Positions 10,600-21,615 of a DNA stretch of 64,000 nt are shown one piece after another; positions within the stretch are counted from its first letter, which is position 1, and every line of letters starts with the position of its first letter. The DNA is taken from positions 207,354-271,353 of the forward strand of contig JAVYIG010002107.1 of assembly GCA_035222895.1 (NCBI GenBank), read 5' to 3'. The stretch is from Strongylocentrotus droebachiensis. Lineage: Eukaryota; Echinodermata; Echinoidea; Camarodonta; Strongylocentrotidae. The notes beneath the pieces were generated by a model that made no database searches, had not been told where the DNA came from, and saw nothing but the letters and a program-made list of their open reading frames with translations. A program made the translations under genes and the position numbers.

Positions 10600-13500
10600 A
10601 TGATGATCACAAATGATGATAATATACGCAACTATTTTGAATCTAGCGCAGACTCGTTAGAGTATGATCTTGGTGAAGGCAATGACGCTGTCATGAGTCA
10701 CTGTAGTTATTGTACAGAAAGCCAATTCTCTCAAAAGATAGGTAATTCTGGTGATAACGAGCTTTCTTTTCTTCATTTTAATGTTCGTAGTATGCAAGCA
10801 AACTTTGGTAAATTAAATGTATTTTTGCGGAATATGTGCTACAGTTCTATGGTTATAGGAATCTCTGAAACTTGGTTATCTAGTAAAATTGAAGGAAATG
10901 TGTTTTCTCTTCCAGGAAGTAATATAATTATGAATAATCGACAAGATAGGAGGGGAGGAGGTGTCGCATTGTATGTCCCCATGCAGTTGAATTACCGAGT
11001 TTTAAATGAAGTTAATGTAATGAATGATTTAATGGAAAGTGTCTTTGTAGAATTGTTTTTTCCGGGCAGACAAAATGTTATAATTGGGGTCGTTTATAGA
11101 CCACCACAAGGTAATGTGAATTTGTTTATAAATGAAATGCAAACTGTGTTATCAAACTCAATATTTTTACATAAAACAGTCTTTGTCATGGGTGATTATA
11201 ATGTTAATCTTCTTCAGCACGATGTGAATGCACACATTTGTGACTTCTTAAACATGTTTATATCTTTCTCTTTATTGCCCTTAATTACTAAACCTACCAG
11301 AGTTACAGACACTTCTTCTACTCTCATTGATAACATTTTTAGTAATGTACGACCTTTACCAGATGCGGGTATTATAATTTCAGATTTGTCTGACCACTTT
11401 CCAGTATATGCGAGGATGTCTTTTGGTAGAAATATCCGTAATATTTCTAGTAATAGATATGTTCGAAAAAGTAATCCTACCAGTATTGCTAGATTTAGAG
11501 ATGAGTTATTAGCAAGTGATTGGAGAGAAGTATTACGTGATTGTGATGTTGATAGCTCATATGATAAATTCTTAAATACATTCTTTTTGCTGTATGATAC
11601 AAATTTACCTTTACGTAAATGTAATAGTATAAATCGTAGAACAACCCCTCGATTGCCATGGATTACTAATTCTATATTGAGGTCAATAAACAGGAAAAAT
11701 AAGTTGTACTATAAGTATAAGATTAGTAAATCTCAGTCTTCTCATAGGAAATATACTATTTATCGGAATACTCTTACTTCAATCCTACGTGCTGCTAAGA
11801 AGCAGTATTACTGTGCTCAATTTCAGGCGACTCATAATGATATAAAAGGGACATGGAAAGTGATTAGGAATGTTTTTAAGCCAAAGCAGAAAGCGTCTGA
11901 TGTAAGTAAATTAAACATTGATGGGAATGTAGTTGATGATCCAAAAGTTATTGTAGATAAATTCAATGAATATTTTTGTAATATTGGCCAGAATTTGTCG
12001 CGTGATATTCCAGAGTCTCAAAAAACATTTCAATCTTTTTTAGAAAACCCTAATCATAATAGTTTATTTTTATTGCCAACGACTGTAGAAGAATTATTTG
12101 ATATTGTACATTCTTTAAAGAATAAGAAAAGTCCAGGTTGTGACTATATAACAAATGAGTTGATAAAAAATGTAATTATTGGTATTGTAGAACCCCTCGT
12201 ACATATTTTTAATCTATCAATGACCACTGGTGTTGTACCCATGAACATGAAGATTGCAAAGGTTGTACCCATTTTTAAAAAGGGTGATGCCCTTATCTTG
12301 AATAACTATCGTCCAATTTCTTTGTTGAATTCCTTTTCTAAAATTCTTGAGAAGCTAATGTATACTCGGACGATAACATTTTTGATGAATGCTAACATTT
12401 TGTCAAATTTTCAGTTTGGTTTCCGTGAAAAACACACTACAACTCATGCTATTCTACATTTGGTGGATAAGATATCCAGTGCCTTAGAAGCACGCATGCA
12501 TACAGTTGGTGTCTTCTTAGACTACTCTAAAGCGTTTGATACTGTAAATCATTATATTTTAATAGATAAACTGTGTCATTATGGTGTAAGGGGAATAGCA
12601 TTAGATTGGTTTAGAAGCTACTTTACAAATAGGAAACAGTTTGTTTCTTTAAATGGAATTGATTCAGATATGCGGGACGTCACTTGTGGGGTCCCACAGG
12701 GATCCCTTCTAGGCCCGCTTTTGTTTATTGTGTATATTAACGATTTTCAACTTTCCGCAAAGATGTTATCATTCATTTTATTTGCAGATGACTCGAGTGT
12801 ATTTTTCTCTCACAGAAATCCACAAACTCTTTTGCAGACTGTAAACTCCGAGTTGACTAATGCGACTTTGTGGATTCAAGCAAACAAGTTGTCTTTAAAT
12901 CTTAAAAAAACTAATTATATGCTCTTTAGTAATTCCCTGAGTATATTTCCTGGCAATGTAATGTTTAATGGTGTTGAGATTGAAAGGGTATCTACATTTA
13001 AATTTCTTGGCTTGCATATTGATGAACATTTAAATTGGAAGTACCATATTAGTAACCTTTGTAAATTATTGTCAAGAAATACTGGTGTAATTTATAAATT
13101 GAAATCTGTGTTCCCACTGAATATTTTACATATGTTGTACGCAACTTTGATTTTGCCATATTTGCACTATGGTGTGCTAGCTTGGGGCAACTCATTCAAA
13201 TCTCAAATGGATAAATTACTACTGGTACAGAAAAGAGTAATACGAATTGTTTGTAATACTCACTATCTTGCGCATACAGATGTTCTTTTTTTTTAATAGT
13301 GGTGTTTTGAAAGTTGAAGATATTTATCATGTACAACTAGGAGCTCTAATGTATGAATTGAATGCAGGTCTACTGCCAGTAGCCTTGGCTGGAATATTTA
13401 AGAAAAATAACCAAGTTCATAGTTATTCCACACGACAGGCGCAAGCATATCACTTACCTCTTGTTAGAACGCAATTTGCCCTTACTACTTAGGGGTCCAC

Positions 13501-13610
13501 TGGACCTAGGTTTTGGAATTCCCTTGAACCAAGAATAGCGCAATCGGTCATTATGTATTTAAGCGCAAACTGAAGTTACTGTATTTGAGTCGATTATCGT
13601 CTAGATTTAT
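10600..13610 (+). pseudogene. LINE ORF2: endonuclease + reverse transcriptase, 3' frameshift (copy 1)
   Basis: The 898-codon open frame (10,600-13,296) has an apurinic-type endonuclease domain (about residues 50-275: HFNVRSM, GISETWL, GVVYRPP, MGDYNVN, SDHFPV) and a reverse transcriptase (about 510-790: PIFKKGD, NNYRPISLL, FLDYSKAFDTVNH, GVPQGSLLGPLLF, catalytic FADDSS). Near the end a run of nine T at 13,286-13,294 breaks the frame; the C-terminal part resumes at once in another frame to 13,492, where copy 1 has a TAG that reads TTG in copy 2. A further shift follows before an FKRKLK-like tail near 13,560-13,600. The catalytic domains look intact, so this is a recently dead or borderline copy. 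Confidence 0.88.
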
Positions 13611-14053
13611 AGTTGTGATCAATATTTAAGAAAACTATTTGCTATATAGGTCAGAATTATTCTACTCCCGTTTCTCACATCTATTCATCTGTCTGTCTTG
13701 TTTAGTTTTTGGCTGTGTTTCAGTCCTGTTGCTCATAGTATATTCCTGTCCCTGTTGTTTATAGCCATTATTTAGTAGTCAGTAGATTTTATTGTACTTA
13801 TTTATGTTTAATATTTTCTCAGTTGTTTAGTTAGTTTAGTTTTGTAAGCATTTAAATGTACGTTTTTTTTTATTTTTTATTTGACGAGTTTGTTCTTTTA
13901 GGACATACTCTTAAACTAATCATGAGGGACCTTAAATCCACAAGCCTTGCTTTCAACCAAGGTCACCTCATCTTTCTATTGTAACGCCATATTCTGTTCA
14001 CTCCTTTATATTCATGTCATATTTATAATGTGTATTATGAAAGAAAGATAAAT

Positions 14054-14078
14054 AAACTTGAAACTTGAAACTTGAAAC
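14054..14078 (+). repeat. AAACTTG terminal repeat of LINE (copy 1)
   Basis: About 3.6 tandem AAACTTG units directly after AATAAA mark the LINE 3' end. The same structure is at 57,050-57,074. Confidence 0.8.
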
Positions 14079-14104
14079 ACTTTATTACCTTTAAAATTAT
14101 ATTG

Positions 14105-15700
14105 ATACGAGTAAAGTCACCGATATAAAAAGATGGATGTATCAGTCAATACACAATAACAAGGGACTTTAGAGCTCCAATAGAAATGCACCGCAAATCA
14201 TGCCCTCTGTATTCTTATTGTGGAGTTATTAAAATTCGTGTATGATTTACCAATCTCCAACCCACTGTTGCTAACGGATCGCTCGTTACCAAGAAAAGAA
14301 GAGAGGGAGCGTGTGAGCACGGAGACTTGAGAGCAGAGGAGTGGGGTAAGATGCGGTACCCAGGGTCGCCCCTGTGATTCTACACCAACACAACTCCGCC
14401 CCCCCCCCCCCTTATGTCACGAATCCACACCTACATGTACACATCAGCTTCTCACACAAGACCCCAAACCCCGTTTCCCGCCACAATAGATTCAAAGGTC
14501 ACATTGATTTTTACATTATAAAAAAGTACCATGGTAACTATGGTTCTTTGTCCAAATTACCATTCACCATTCGAACCATGGTAACCATGGTATCAAATAG
14601 AAATGCTCCTCGCAAGCTAGACAGTGACGTCACATAAAATTATTTAACCATTTCCGTTTGATCGATTTGAAATTTGAAAACAATTTTCTCATCTTTAACG
14701 GATTCCCACCAAACGTTCCATAATAATAGTTTCTGCTTTTATTCAAATTAACTGAATATCGGAGTGTACTTTCTCTTTAGTAAAGAACAACAAAAAATAG
14801 AAAAACTATGGAGCAAGTGAGAGAGAGCGGGATGAAAAGGGAATAATAAGATTGTATATTTTCTTTTAAATATATAGCTTAATCGGTCTTTTATTGGTCA
14901 GTAATAATTCATTAGAACTACATGTATTATTCCCTTACCAAGTGTTTTTATCCAGAACTTGAAGCATTTTTGGGAATACTAATACAGTTTTGACTTATGA
15001 TAATAGTCGATCGCCCTTTCAATTGTATTATAAGAATGAGTGTCTGTCACAATTAAAAACAAGTATGTTTGTAATTCCATTGCAAATTGCACCCCATGCT
15101 CGTGAACTTTATTTTCAGTGATTGCCATGATATTGATAAAGGCCGCTCACCAAAGGATACTCTGATTACATTGCAAAATAGAATTGGCTAGACGGCCACC
15201 TGGCCACCACTCAAAATCTACTATTATAGTTAGAGTAACATAATGCAACGTCACTTCAAAGAGATAATGATACACAATACACGAGTGGTATTAGTATGAA
15301 TACAGTGATCTGGTGAAACAGTTCTTTAAAAAGAGACATATGTTTAATTCCATAGCCAGGGGCGTATACGCATACAAAACAGCCTTGGCGATAATTACCT
15401 TGTTTGAGACTATCGCAATATATTCGGTATCAATGGAAATGAAGAAGAAAAAAAAGAACTGTACCTGCACAGCTGATGACACTTATGGTTGGCTATCGCC
15501 TTTAAAACGGATAAAAAAAAAGGATCAATCCCAATGTAACTATTGACTGCATTTCCATTCCAGGGAGGCAGTCGATATTACAAAGAAAGTATTTTATTCA
15601 TTCTTTTCTGAAGGAAACATTTTGCGCGAAGCTCGTGTGGTGCAGAGACAGAGCCCCGTCGGGATCAGGGTCAAGATAGGCGTCTTGAGCGATATAAACA
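14105..15700. repeat. Tail segment of the duplicated block, present three times in the window
   Basis: Non-coding. This stretch matches 57,101-58,720 almost exactly (block copy 2) and also matches 16,970-19,100 as a diverged third copy that carries inserted elements. It includes a poly-C run near 14,400 and a near-palindromic ACCATGGTAAC/ACCATGGTAACC pair at about 14,527-14,592. No gene is seen on either strand. Confidence 0.8.
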
Positions 15701-15812
15701 CACACTCTCTCCTAAGAAAAATTGTATAAAATTACAATAATCTTGAGCGATATAAATTGTATTGAATCTATGCTTTGAAAATTTGCTATGCCCTTCTTTA
15801 GAAATCAGTTCT

Positions 15813-15842
15813 CACACACACACACACACGCACGCACACGCG

Positions 15843-15878
<36 letters not shown>

Positions 15879-15915
15879 CTCTCTCTTTCTCTCTCTCTCT
15901 CTCTCTTTCCCTCTG
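15813..15915. repeat. (CA)n then (CT)n microsatellites at duplication edge
   Basis: An interrupted CA array (about 15,813-15,875) is followed by CT-rich repeats to 15,915. The match to block copy 2 (CA array 58,827-58,890) ends inside this CA array. Confidence 0.85.
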
Positions 15916-16699
15916 ACTCCTAAGGACAATTTTATAAAAAACAAAGTGTTGTCTTGGATATGTGCAGGGGAACTATTCCTTTCTTTACGAATGTGGTCCA
16001 GGACCCGCTTTATGGCCACTGTTGGGTTGCCAGTGATCCAGGTGACAGAGCCCCCCCCCCCCCCCCAGGACGCCCTTGAGTTTTTAACAATTTAGGACCT
16101 TTCAATAAGGCCGTCACGAACGATAGAAACCGTAATTTTCCCTTTTAAATGCATACATTTTTCACCCGGCTGATTCACCCCCCCCCCCCCTTGATCCGCC
16201 ATTGTAAGTGATGTTTCATTTGAAAAGAAAAAGATCAATAAAATATTAATTTTTAAAAAAAAGCATTCGGGACTCCCGACTGTCAATTTTAGATACGCCA
16301 TTGTTTTATGATCATGATGTTGATGATTTATATAAGGTCACGATAAAAGTTGGTACTTGTTATATTAAATTGAAATTGGCAATCAATAGATCGAAGTCGA
16401 ATATCTCAAAGCAAATGAATATATTGTTTCTTATCCAGAACAAAAGCGTGTAGTTTTTTAAATGTCAACAGCATATCCGATATACCCAGAATTAAAAACA
16501 AACATGTGAAAACGATGTTAAGATGTTTTGTTTTAGAAATGAAAGGCACTACATAAAATATCTACAATTAAGCATTAAAGAAATTCTCATCTCTGTTTTA
16601 GATTGAGAATAAATAAACGAAATAGTTACCGATTTCTTTCAATTTGAGTAGTAACAATAATGTTTATCATGTATACATTACCGCTATCAATCACCCAAC
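15916..16699. other. Non-coding, low-complexity stretch
   Basis: No gene. Two poly-C runs (about 16,050-16,066 and 16,180-16,191) belong to short repeats resembling the GATCC/poly-C element at 7,915. The remainder is AT-rich and unrecognised. Confidence 0.5.
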
Positions 16700-16965
16700 C
16701 CACCCGAAAATAAACATGTATGCTGATGATGCAAATAGTTTATTCAAAAGAACATTTAAGATTTGTTGAACAACATGCAATGTGGTATTAATTATATCTA
16801 TTTATGGTTGAAAGACTTCACTTTTACACTCAATGTAAAGCAAACTAAGCTCATGATATTTTGTACAAGTCAACGTCTTGATGCCTTCACTAACATGCAC
16901 TCACTATATATGAGGAAGAAATTGAAAGGATAAAGCAATTGCAATATTTTAGGTGTCTTTCTAGT
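16700..16965 (+). pseudogene. LINE reverse-transcriptase remnant with YADD box
   Basis: Translates, with stops, to NMYADDANSLF and then FTLNVKQTKLMIF and ILGVFLV. This is the catalytic YADD region and the downstream segment of a LINE reverse transcriptase. The CAAGTCAACG...GATGCC stretch matches 7,505-7,550, so it belongs to the same family as the remnant at 7,500-7,882. The match breaks near 16,965. Confidence 0.7.
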
Positions 16966-17245
16966 AGTCAAGAGTCACCAATATGAAAAGATGGATGTAA
17001 CAGTCAATACACAATTAAAAGGAAGCTTTAGAGCTCCAATAAAAATGCACCGTAAATCTTGCCTTCGATCGGTATCCTTATCATTGTGTTGTGCATGCAT
17101 TTATTAAAATTGTTGTATGATTTACCTGAGAAAAGAAGAGAGGGAGTGTGTGAGAACGGAGACATGAGAGCAGGGGAATGGGATGAGATGCGGTACCCAG
17201 GTTCGCCCCTGTGATTCTACCCCCAACACAACTACGCCCCCTCCT

Positions 17246-18390
17246 CCCTAAACACACAGAAAAAGGGGGTTTAAATTTACTCCCTATAGGGAGTAAGTGC
17301 TTGTCGCATAAGTGACACCCCTTAGGGTGTAAATTTACTCCCCAATGTAGGGTGTAAATTTACTCCCCAATGTAGGGAGTAAATTTACATCCAACAAGAA
17401 GGTGTAAATTTGCACCCCACGGTTATGATTTTACTCTCTTTAAAGAGTGAAATTTGCACCCAATGGTGCTTAATTAACACCTTTTGGTTCCATTTTTATG
17501 AAAAATGGGTTTAAATTTACAACCGTGGGGTTTCATTTTAAAACCCTATATGATCGATTCCATACCCTGTGGGGAGTAAATCTACACCCTTCTTATGCAC
17601 AGCATCAACCAATTGAACATCCCTCGAGCAATCAATCATCCATGCTTCGTACTCACCTAACAGTCACAGATTCTTAACCTTTTGTTTACGTTTCAGTGCT
17701 TTAAAGAAATCAGACCAGAATCTCGAGTTATATGTCGAAAAGCTTTAATGCTTAACTAAACAACAGTTAGTGTGAACTCAACCCAAGTGCAGACTGTAAG
17801 AACCAACTTAAAGTTAACCTAGGTGAGGCTGGCCTGGATGGACTTATCGGATCAAATGTAGTGGAAATACCAAAAGACACAACCCTGCCTTCCGAATATC
17901 TTACCTTTACTTACACGTATAAGAAGGCAATGGTGTACTAGTTAGTAAAACAACACTTCTGCTAATTTCATTAAATTATCAAATATAACCTTCGGTACAA
18001 CCCCTTATTCTTGATCAGATAACTTTCACACAAATAATATGCCCAAATGAAGCATGATAATTCCCCCAACATGACTAAAATATGTAAATTATGCTAATTT
18101 TCTTTCATTTGGCAGTACCTATATCGACACGATGCACCATTCCTGTAGCGCATGCGCATATGCACACACAACGGAAAAATATATTTACCAATCAGAGCTT
18201 GTCTGACTAAAATTTGGTGTAAAATTACTCCCCTCAAATGACCTTTTATACACCCTTGCGTATTTCCGTGTTTTAACCCCGTGTTTTTAAAAATAGGGCG
18301 CCCTTATTACACCTCCCTAAAAGGTGTAATAAGGGCGCCCTATTTTTCCAATTTCGTTTTAATCCCCAAGAACACCTTTTATTTCTATGT
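17246..18390. mobile_element. Element rich in GGTGTAAATTTACACC-type words
   Basis: Interrupts the third tail copy. Its first 350 bases repeat variants of GTGTAAATTTACTCCC and its reverse complement, and its last 180 bases repeat them in the opposite sense (TGGTGTAAAATTACTCCCC, GTTTTAACCCCGTG), so the ends form imperfect inverted repeats. The middle (17,600-18,180) is unremarkable AT-rich DNA without an ORF. Likely a non-autonomous inverted-repeat DNA element; exact ends are uncertain. Confidence 0.55.
18289..18347. repeat. 26-bp perfect hairpin
   Basis: AAAAATAGGGCGCCCTTATT... (18,289-18,314) is exactly reverse-complemented at 18,322-18,347 around a 7-base loop (CCCTAAA). The stem includes the palindrome GGGCGCCC. 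It sits at the inner edge of the preceding element and may be its terminus or a small separate insertion. Confidence 0.85.
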
Positions 18391-18692
18391 GTGTATGTCA
18401 GGCATCAACCCCTACACATCATCATCTCACACAAAACCCCAAAGCCCGTTACCCGCCAAAATAGATTCCAAGGTCAGATTGATTATTACTTTAAATCATA
18501 AGCTACCAGATTCGGACATACTTTTTAAAATTATATACGCACTGTATGAGCACCCACCCTTTTTCCTATTTAGCGTTACGTTATGTTGCCTGCATAAACA
18601 AAACAAAACAAAACGTTTGCGCGTAATTTCAATCCCCGCCTTAAGGCCCATGTGGTACAGGGACACGGCCTTGTACGGGTCTGGGTCAAGAT

Positions 18693-19049
18693 TAGCCTAT
18701 AATCTAGGCGGAGTGCCGAGATTTTTTCTTTGCTGCTAGACTAACCTTAAGCAGAACGTCTGATACGGCGAGACTACGAACCGTGAGCCGCGCACCGCCT
18801 ATAATCTCTGGTCTAGATTTAGTCGTTGTTTTTTTATTATCGACCATGAATCCGTGGCAGTTTTACGAAAACTGCCACGGATTCACGGTCGATAATAAAA
18901 AAAAAAAACGACTAAAGCTAGACCAGTGATTATAGGCGGTGAGCCGCTTCGCGACTCACGGTTCGTAGTCTCGCCGTATCAGACGTTCTGCTTAGGGTTA
19001 GTCTAGCAGCAAAGAAAAAAGCTCGGCACTCCGCCTAGATTATAGGCTA
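18693..19049. mobile_element. 357-bp palindromic MITE with 9-bp target duplication
   Basis: The whole element is a nearly perfect inverted repeat: arms of about 175 bases meet near 18,871 (GCAGTTTTACGAAAACTGC). The outer 28 bases, beginning TAGCCTATAATCTAGGCGG, are exact inverted repeats. It is flanked by GGTCAAGAT on both sides (18,684-18,692 and 19,050-19,058), which occurs only once at the empty homologous site near 15,676. Arm length and a 9-bp duplication fit a Mutator-like MITE. The G-rich and poly-A differences between arms are minor. No coding capacity. Confidence 0.93.
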
Positions 19050-19113
19050 GGTCAAGATAGGCGTCTTGAACAATAGAACCGCAGACTCTTAATCTGAAGG
19101 ACAATTTGACACA

Positions 19114-19215
19114 GGGGCATCACTAAAAGGTGTGTGGGGTTGCGACACCACCCCCCCCCCCCCCCACCTGTCAGGATATTGTCGTATAATTGCGCTGCCG
19201 TCGGGAAAAATAGAA
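19114..19215 (+). repeat. CAGGGGC-type hAT-like terminal repeat
   Basis: Begins CAGGGGCATCACTAAAAGG, has a poly-C core, then CAGGATATTGTCG and GCCGTCGGGAAAAA. A version in the opposite orientation forms the right end of the element at 22,846-24,675 (24,595-24,675). Probably a solo or deleted copy of that hAT-like family. Confidence 0.6.
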
Positions 19216-19224
19216 AAGGGAGAT

Positions 19225-19755
19225 CATTGACAGCTAGGTTACCATCTCCCAGACAGGAATTACCTACACTTAATTAAACTACGCCTTACATGACAACAAA
19301 ATAATACCTCATTGAACGAAGCCACATAGATAATAATGATAATAAACAAAACAATTGAACAAAAACTTGTCTGGGCGTCCGTTCACCTACAGTTTAAAAG
19401 GGGCAAGGCCCGGTAGGCTCACCATTCAAAGGTTACCATCTCCCAGACAGTAGTATTACCTACACTAATTATACTCATCCTAACTTTAACCAAAATGATA
19501 ACCCCATTGAACAAAGCTATATAGATAATAACGATACAAGCAAATATAACAAAACTTGACTGGGCGTGCCGTTCACCTACAGTTTAAGGGGCAGGGCCCG
19601 GTAGGCTCATCATTCACAGGCCACCATCTCCCAGCCAGTAATTACCTACACTTAATTATTCTACGCCTTCCATTGAAAACAATTATTACCTCATTGAACG
19701 AAGCCACATAAATAATAATAGTTCACGTATAGTTTAAAGGGGCAAGGCCCGATTT
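19225..19755. repeat. ~190-bp tandem repeat, nearly 3 units
   Basis: Three successive units carry CCATCTCCCAG, TTACCTACACTTAATT, CATTGAACGAAGCC and TTCACCTACAGTTTAAAGGG...GGCCCGGTAGGCTCA. Starts are near 19,240, 19,433 and 19,624; the third is shortened internally. No ORF. Confidence 0.8.
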
Positions 19756-21615
19756 CGGTATTGGTTCATGAATTTGGTTCGAATGAACATATTGGAATCA
19801 TATGCGATCCTACAATATTCAGTGATTGTGGTCGCGGTTCAAATCGAGTCTAAAGTTATGAGATTGTAAATAATAAACTGTGCGTGTGGTCAAGACTTCT
19901 TCTAGCTTTTCTCTTATTTCCTTCTCCCCTCTCTTTTTTTTTCTTTCTCTCTCTCTCTCTCTTTCTCTTCTTACCTTTTTTTTTTTTTTTTCACCACTCC
20001 ATAGAGGCGTGCCCCTTGTATCCCCGCCACTGCAAAGGCTATTATAATTAGTGCCGCGCAGGGGCTCGAATCCATTACAATTGAATGCATCTCAAATCTA
20101 TTATTCTAAGTCCTAGACTACGCACGCTATCTCTTAAACCTGAAAATGATTGGACTGACTAATAGCCTGGACCCTATTTCACAAAATCAATAGTAAATGC
20201 GAACTTTAGTTGCTGTCAGCCAATCAAATGCTACGATTTCAGAAGCTTATAACAGCCATTGTAACTTGTTATTGATATCAAGTTTTAATAAACATGTCCC
20301 TAGTTTATAAGCTCGAGTTTTTACACGAGGTAAATGATTATAGTGCATGGTCTTCCGTTCTAATTACCATGATTAATTTGTAGTTATCTTGAATCATCCT
20401 TGCTTTTGACAGCAGGATATGATTTGCTTTGAATGACTATTTCAAGCCCCAAGGGTCATCAAGCACAATGGCGTAGCGCCAGGGGCACAGGGGCTTGAGC
20501 ACCCCCTCCCCGAATCATCGACTGATCGATAAATAAGGGGAAAATGATCAAAGAGAAAGATATAGAGAGAAAGAGAGAGATAGAGAGTTTTTAAAAAGGC
20601 GAGAAAAGAAGACGACAGGACCTCTCCCATAACTTTTCCCTTTATCTAGTAATCCAGCGTTGGTGAACTTTTATTAGTCACGGGACTTTTTTTAAGAAAT
20701 GAAAAGTTTCTTGGCATTAAATTCAGCAATCACATACAAATCGTTTGATATCATGCATTTTGTCGCTCGTCAAGTTACGTCTATGGCATACCTGACTACG
20801 GGCACATTTTCGTGAGGGGGGGGGGGGCTGACGCCTTATGCCGCTCTGCTCCTTAATCTTGGGGGCAAGCGGAGTGAGGGAGCAAAAGAATTAGAAACAG
20901 AATTATATATTCAGACATTTTCTTGCCCGGAATCATCCTGTTTTTATTTTGTTAAAGAATTTTTAGAATATCATTTTCCGGATGGTTGCCATCTGTCACT
21001 CATTATGTCTATCTATTGTTTATCTTTCAATATCATATTAATAATTTATATTATTACTTTTCGCGAATATAAAGAATGCATGTAATTTAATCAGCGCGCC
21101 TTAGTTGGACATTTGGTGGTAATTGGGCTCTCAATCACAACTTCGAAGACATTTCAATGTCAATAACATATTTTCTTGATTAATATAAATCATGTAATGG
21201 CCTTGTTGGCTGCACATTTTAATGGGTGACTGACATATGCTATTGTAATTTATTTTTTGAAAGTCTTTGGGATCGTGTTTCTATAACTTTATTATTAATT
21301 TTACCCTGAGGCACATGCTGTGTGGTTTAGACAAAATATCTAATTACGATAATTAGTCGGTTGCTGTCAACTCACATTTGTCAATCTGGATTTCTTCTCC
21401 TTAGACTGACTGAATCCTTCCTTAGGGTTATCAAACAGCAGTTCTAAAGTGTCAACGTAAGTTTTTTACCTCATAGACAAAACGAACTTTAATAACAAAA
21501 ATATGTTGAAAGAAAATGATTTTCAACATCTCGCCTTGCCACTCCAGCTCCACAGAACGTTCGGATTTTGTAAGAGCAAGACGCGTTGTTGTTATCAAAG
21601 CCCTTTTTGAATCAC
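19756..21615. other. Non-coding interval
   Basis: No gene supported. It contains a CT-rich/poly-T tract (19,905-19,992), a GGACCCTATTTCACAAAAT-type repeat at about 20,168, a hAT-like end CAGCGTT at 20,655 and a poly-G run at 20,816-20,827. A weak box-B-like GGCTCGAATCC near 20,062 has no partnering A box. Confidence 0.5.

Larger units (their letters stand above)
9464..14078 (+). mobile_element. CR1/L2-like non-LTR retrotransposon (LINE), copy 1
   Basis: Two-ORF LINE: ORF1 9,464-10,198, ORF2 10,600-13,296 plus a displaced C-terminus to about 13,610, a 3' UTR, an AATAAA at 14,051 and a terminal AAACTTG repeat (about 3.6 copies, 14,054-14,078). A short 3' microsatellite instead of poly-A is typical of CR1/L2-group LINEs. 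The 400 bases between ORF1 and ORF2 are pyrimidine-rich with no gene. The 5' end is undetermined. The element lies upstream of sequence that also occurs, without it, near 16,970. Confidence 0.88.
1..15880. repeat. Large direct duplication, copy 1 (left edge outside window)
   Basis: This whole block recurs at 42,072-58,890. The coordinate offset drifts only slightly: 42,071 at the start, 42,076 at the receptor gene, 42,111 at the LINE start, 42,997 after the 886-bp insertion in copy 2. By eye substitutions are sparse; the receptor ORF differs by one amino acid in 374. The left edge is not visible because base 1 already matches 42,072. The right edge falls inside a (CA)n microsatellite near 15,810-15,880; beyond it the copies are unrelated. 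It could be a true segmental duplication or an assembler placing two haplotypes in series. Confidence 0.93.
16970..19100. repeat. Diverged third copy of the block tail, with nested insertions
   Basis: 16,975-17,245 aligns with 14,110-14,400; 18,392-18,520 aligns with 14,400-14,520; 18,640-18,692 plus 19,050-19,080 aligns with 15,640-15,700. Divergence is clearly higher than between the two large copies. Two interruptions relative to the other copies are elements in their own right: 17,246-18,390 and 18,693-19,049. Confidence 0.72.

Noticed and set aside
10314..10616. Hydrophobic 100-codon protein between LINE ORF1 and ORF2
   Set aside because: Pyrimidine-rich spacer of the LINE; a frame exists on both strands and the sequence is compositionally biased.
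17280..17590. CRISPR-like array of short repeats
   Set aside because: Repeated GTGTAAATTTAC words are irregularly spaced, in both orientations and without unique spacers of constant length; the genome is eukaryotic.
20040..20080. tRNA gene or tRNA-derived SINE (GGCTCGAATCC box-B-like)
   Set aside because: No A box, no cloverleaf and no terminator at the expected distances.
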